A DNA stretch of 64,000 nucleotides from Tillus elongatus (taxonomy: Eukaryota; Arthropoda; Insecta; Coleoptera; Cleridae), in assembly GCA_964006375.1 (NCBI GenBank), contig OZ023264.1, positions 16,130,225 through 16,194,224 of the forward strand. The letters are read 5' to 3'. The notes below the pieces were generated by a model that saw only the letters and a program-made list of their open reading frames with translations, did not search any database and was not told the origin of the DNA. The position numbers and the translations under genes were made by a program. This document shows, piece by piece, positions 62,441-64,000 of the stretch (positions within the stretch are counted from its first letter, which is position 1; every line of letters starts with the position of its first letter).

Positions 62441-64000
62441 ATGCCGAAAACAACTAAGTTAAGATCCTGGTCCTCAGCAGACATGGCGAAAGCTATTAAT
62501 GCTGTTCGGGAAAAAAAGTTGGGATTGAAGAAGGCCAGTAGAATGTACAACGTGCCTAGGTCGACGCTTCAAAGGTTGGCAAAAGAAAAATATGGAACCC
62601 CCATGGAGGCAGCACAAACCAAAGTGGGTAGACCTACAGTTTTGTGCAAAAACCTGGAGGATGAATTAGTGGATTATTGTTTAGCTATGGAAGCCTCATT
62701 TTTTGGGCTTACTCGAGTAGACTTGCGAAGAATGGCTCTTCAGATAGCTGAAAGGAATAATATCAAACATCCTTTTAGCAATGAAATGGCTGGGAAAAAA
62801 TGGGTGAAACTTTTTTTACAACGCCACAAATCAAAATTGTCTGAAAGGAAGCCTACAGGGACATCCTATTCTAGAGCCTTGGGATTCAGTAAAGACAATA
62901 CTGAAAAATTCTTCAAACTGCTTGAAGGCATTCATGAAAAAGGCAAATACACTCCCAACAGAATCTACAATGTAGATGAGAGTGGGATCACGATTGTGCA
63001 ATCTAAAGTGGCGAAAGTAATTGGTTTGCGTGGTAAAAGACAGGTAGTGGCGTTAACATCTGCGGAACGGGGAGCACTAATTACAATCGTTGTGTGCATG
63101 AATGCTGCTGGTTCATTCGTTCCCCCCTTGGTAGTATTTCCACGGAAAAATATGAACGTTCAACTACAAAGAGGGGCTCCACCGGGAACAATTTTTGCAG
63201 CTCACCCCTCAGGATGGATCCAGACTAATATTTTTACCAAGTGGTTTGAACATTTTATACAGTTTGTCAAGCCTACAGAGGACAATCCTGTGCTTCTAAT
63301 TTTGGATGGTCATTACAGTCATACGCAAAACATTGATTTAATCGACTTGGCTAGGACAAATCACGTTACAATCGTTTCACTGCCTCCACACTCGTCACAC
63401 AAGATGCAACCTCTGGACAGAACTTTCATGGGCCCCCTAAAGACGTATTACAGCGAAGAAATCAGGCAGTGGTTACGCCACAATGATCGTTCTGTAAGTG
63501 CCTTTGATGTGATGGAGTTGTTTGGAAGAGCTTATATCAGGTGCCAGACCGCTCAAATTGCAATCAACGGGTTTCGAGTGACAGGCATTTACCCCATGGA
63601 CAGAAACAAATTTACGGATGCAGAATACATGGAAGAAGCCAGCAAGCTGCAGAAGATGCATAACTCTCAACAAGGAGTAAATGAAAAAGAACAAGAGCAT
63701 AAAGAAGATAATGCCAGTGAACAAGTCGTAGACCTAGCAGATCTCAATAAGGCATCAACATCTGAAACGTGTCATGTTGCTGTGCCCTCGACATCCGGTT
63801 TGTCATCACGAGAAATATCAGAAAGTGGGTCGAAGGCTTTTCAGACAAGCCCATTCCAATTCGCCCCCATTCCGCGCATAAAGAAGAGGGCCTCTACCAG
63901 GGGACGAAAGGCATGCAGTTCTGCAATAATAACTTCCTCCCCATATAAAACTAATTTAGAACAAGCTATAGAAGCTAGAGCTCATCCGAATCCACAATCA
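62441..64000 (+). CDS. Pogo/Tigger-like transposase (DDE_1, CENP-B type), 3' end beyond window
   Basis: Uninterrupted 520-codon frame, start MPKTTKLRSWSSADMAKAIN. N-terminus (about residues 8-55): psq-type helix-turn-helix with ASRMYNVPRSTLQRLAKEKY. Next a CENP-B-like second DNA-binding region (about 85-160) with MAGKKWVKLFLQRHKSKLSE. Catalytic DDE_1 core: IYNVDESGITIVQ (aspartate 1), VLLILDGHYSHT (aspartate 2) and HKMQPLDRTFMGPLKTYY (aspartate 3). Then NGFRVTGIYPMDRNKFTDAE and a charged tail with a basic RIKKRASTRGRK stretch. All three catalytic residues are present and no frameshift is visible, in sharp contrast with every other transposon gene here. It could be an active transposase or a domesticated gene; the missing 3' end prevents a decision. 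Confidence 0.9.
   Translation, partial: MPKTTKLRSWSSADMAKAINAVREKKLGLKKASRMYNVPRSTLQRLAKEKYGTPMEAAQTKVGRPTVLCKNLEDELVDYCLAMEASFFGLTRVDLRRMALQIAERNNIKHPFSNEMAGKKWVKLFLQRHKSKLSERKPTGTSYSRALGFSKDNTEKFFKLLEGIHEKGKYTPNRIYNVDESGITIVQSKVAKVIGLRGKRQVVALTSAERGALITIVVCMNAAGSFVPPLVVFPRKNMNVQLQRGAPPGTIFAAHPSGWIQTNIFTKWFEHFIQFVKPTEDNPVLLILDGHYSHTQNIDLIDLARTNHVTIVSLPPHSSHKMQPLDRTFMGPLKTYYSEEIRQWLRHNDRSVSAFDVMELFGRAYIRCQTAQIAINGFRVTGIYPMDRNKFTDAEYMEEASKLQKMHNSQQGVNEKEQEHKEDNASEQVVDLADLNKASTSETCHVAVPSTSGLSSREISESGSKAFQTSPFQFAPIPRIKKRASTRGRKACSSAIITSSPYKTNLEQAIEARAHPNPQS

Larger units (their letters stand above)
61947..64000 (+). mobile_element. Pogo/Tigger-like DNA transposon, left part (runs off window)
   Basis: Left end GAGGAAAGTGCCCTAATCCG directly after TA, fitting pogo-type insertion at TA. 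The upstream region holds a bipartite GC-rich motif twice (61954-61992 and 62312-62355). The transposase gene occupies the rest and is still open at base 64000; the right terminal repeat is outside the window. Base composition of the coding part is clearly less AT-rich than the flanking DNA, suggesting recent arrival. Confidence 0.87.

Noticed and set aside
63473..63724. Minus-strand 83-codon frame near the right edge
   Set aside because: Antisense shadow of the open pogo-like transposase frame on the plus strand.

Overview
This is an AT-rich eukaryotic window that looks like insect intergenic or heterochromatic DNA. The transposon mix points there: DUF4817-type mariner-like elements, a Jockey-like retrotransposon, a Dong/R4-like retrotransposon in TAA repeats, Penelope-like elements and a pogo-like element. 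No host protein-coding gene is recognisable. The only host genes I can support are two tRNA genes, Val-AAC at 30892-30964 and Gln-TTG at 31459-31530. A 5S rRNA-like sequence at 5377-5493 may be a gene or a derived copy. The insect order cannot be fixed from the sequence.

Nearly everything else is layered mobile DNA around about thirty (TA)n arrays, roughly 2.6 kb by hand count. Many arrays are the core of an unclassified interspersed repeat, called family H here: a left flank with the motif GAGCGCGAACTAG, then (TA)n, then a right arm ending in CTTGCTGCGTCC. Element ends abut the arrays again and again. Six copies of one mariner-like family (MarI A-F: 422-1947, 3171-5094, 19006-21613, 50974-52899, 54692-56571, 58757-60114) and three further families (MarII 25236-26504; MarIII 38423-40694; MarIV 40702-42990) sit in or beside them. 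A fifth family, MarV (47191-50106), is a fold-back derivative.

Retroelements: a 2.8 kb near-perfect palindrome of two 5'-truncated Penelope-like elements (8315-11147), each with a GIY-YIG endonuclease reading frame followed at its stop codon by a hammerhead-ribozyme fold; a decayed third copy (33024-33567); a second Penelope-like family with an inverted 5' part and a 70-bp tandem array (44818-47061); two Penelope relics; a Dong/R4-like element with YMDD reverse transcriptase and restriction-like endonuclease lying in a (TAA)n array (13682-16250); and four copies of a Jockey-like element (12376-12871, 21637-24676, 27880-29528, 35864-37235).

The window ends inside a pogo/Tigger-like element (from 61947) whose transposase frame is open for 520 codons to the last base. 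It is the only long uninterrupted reading frame here. Its upstream region has a candidate intron and a duplicated GC-rich motif. All other transposon genes carry frameshifts, stops, deletions or lost catalytic residues, so they are annotated as pseudogenes.
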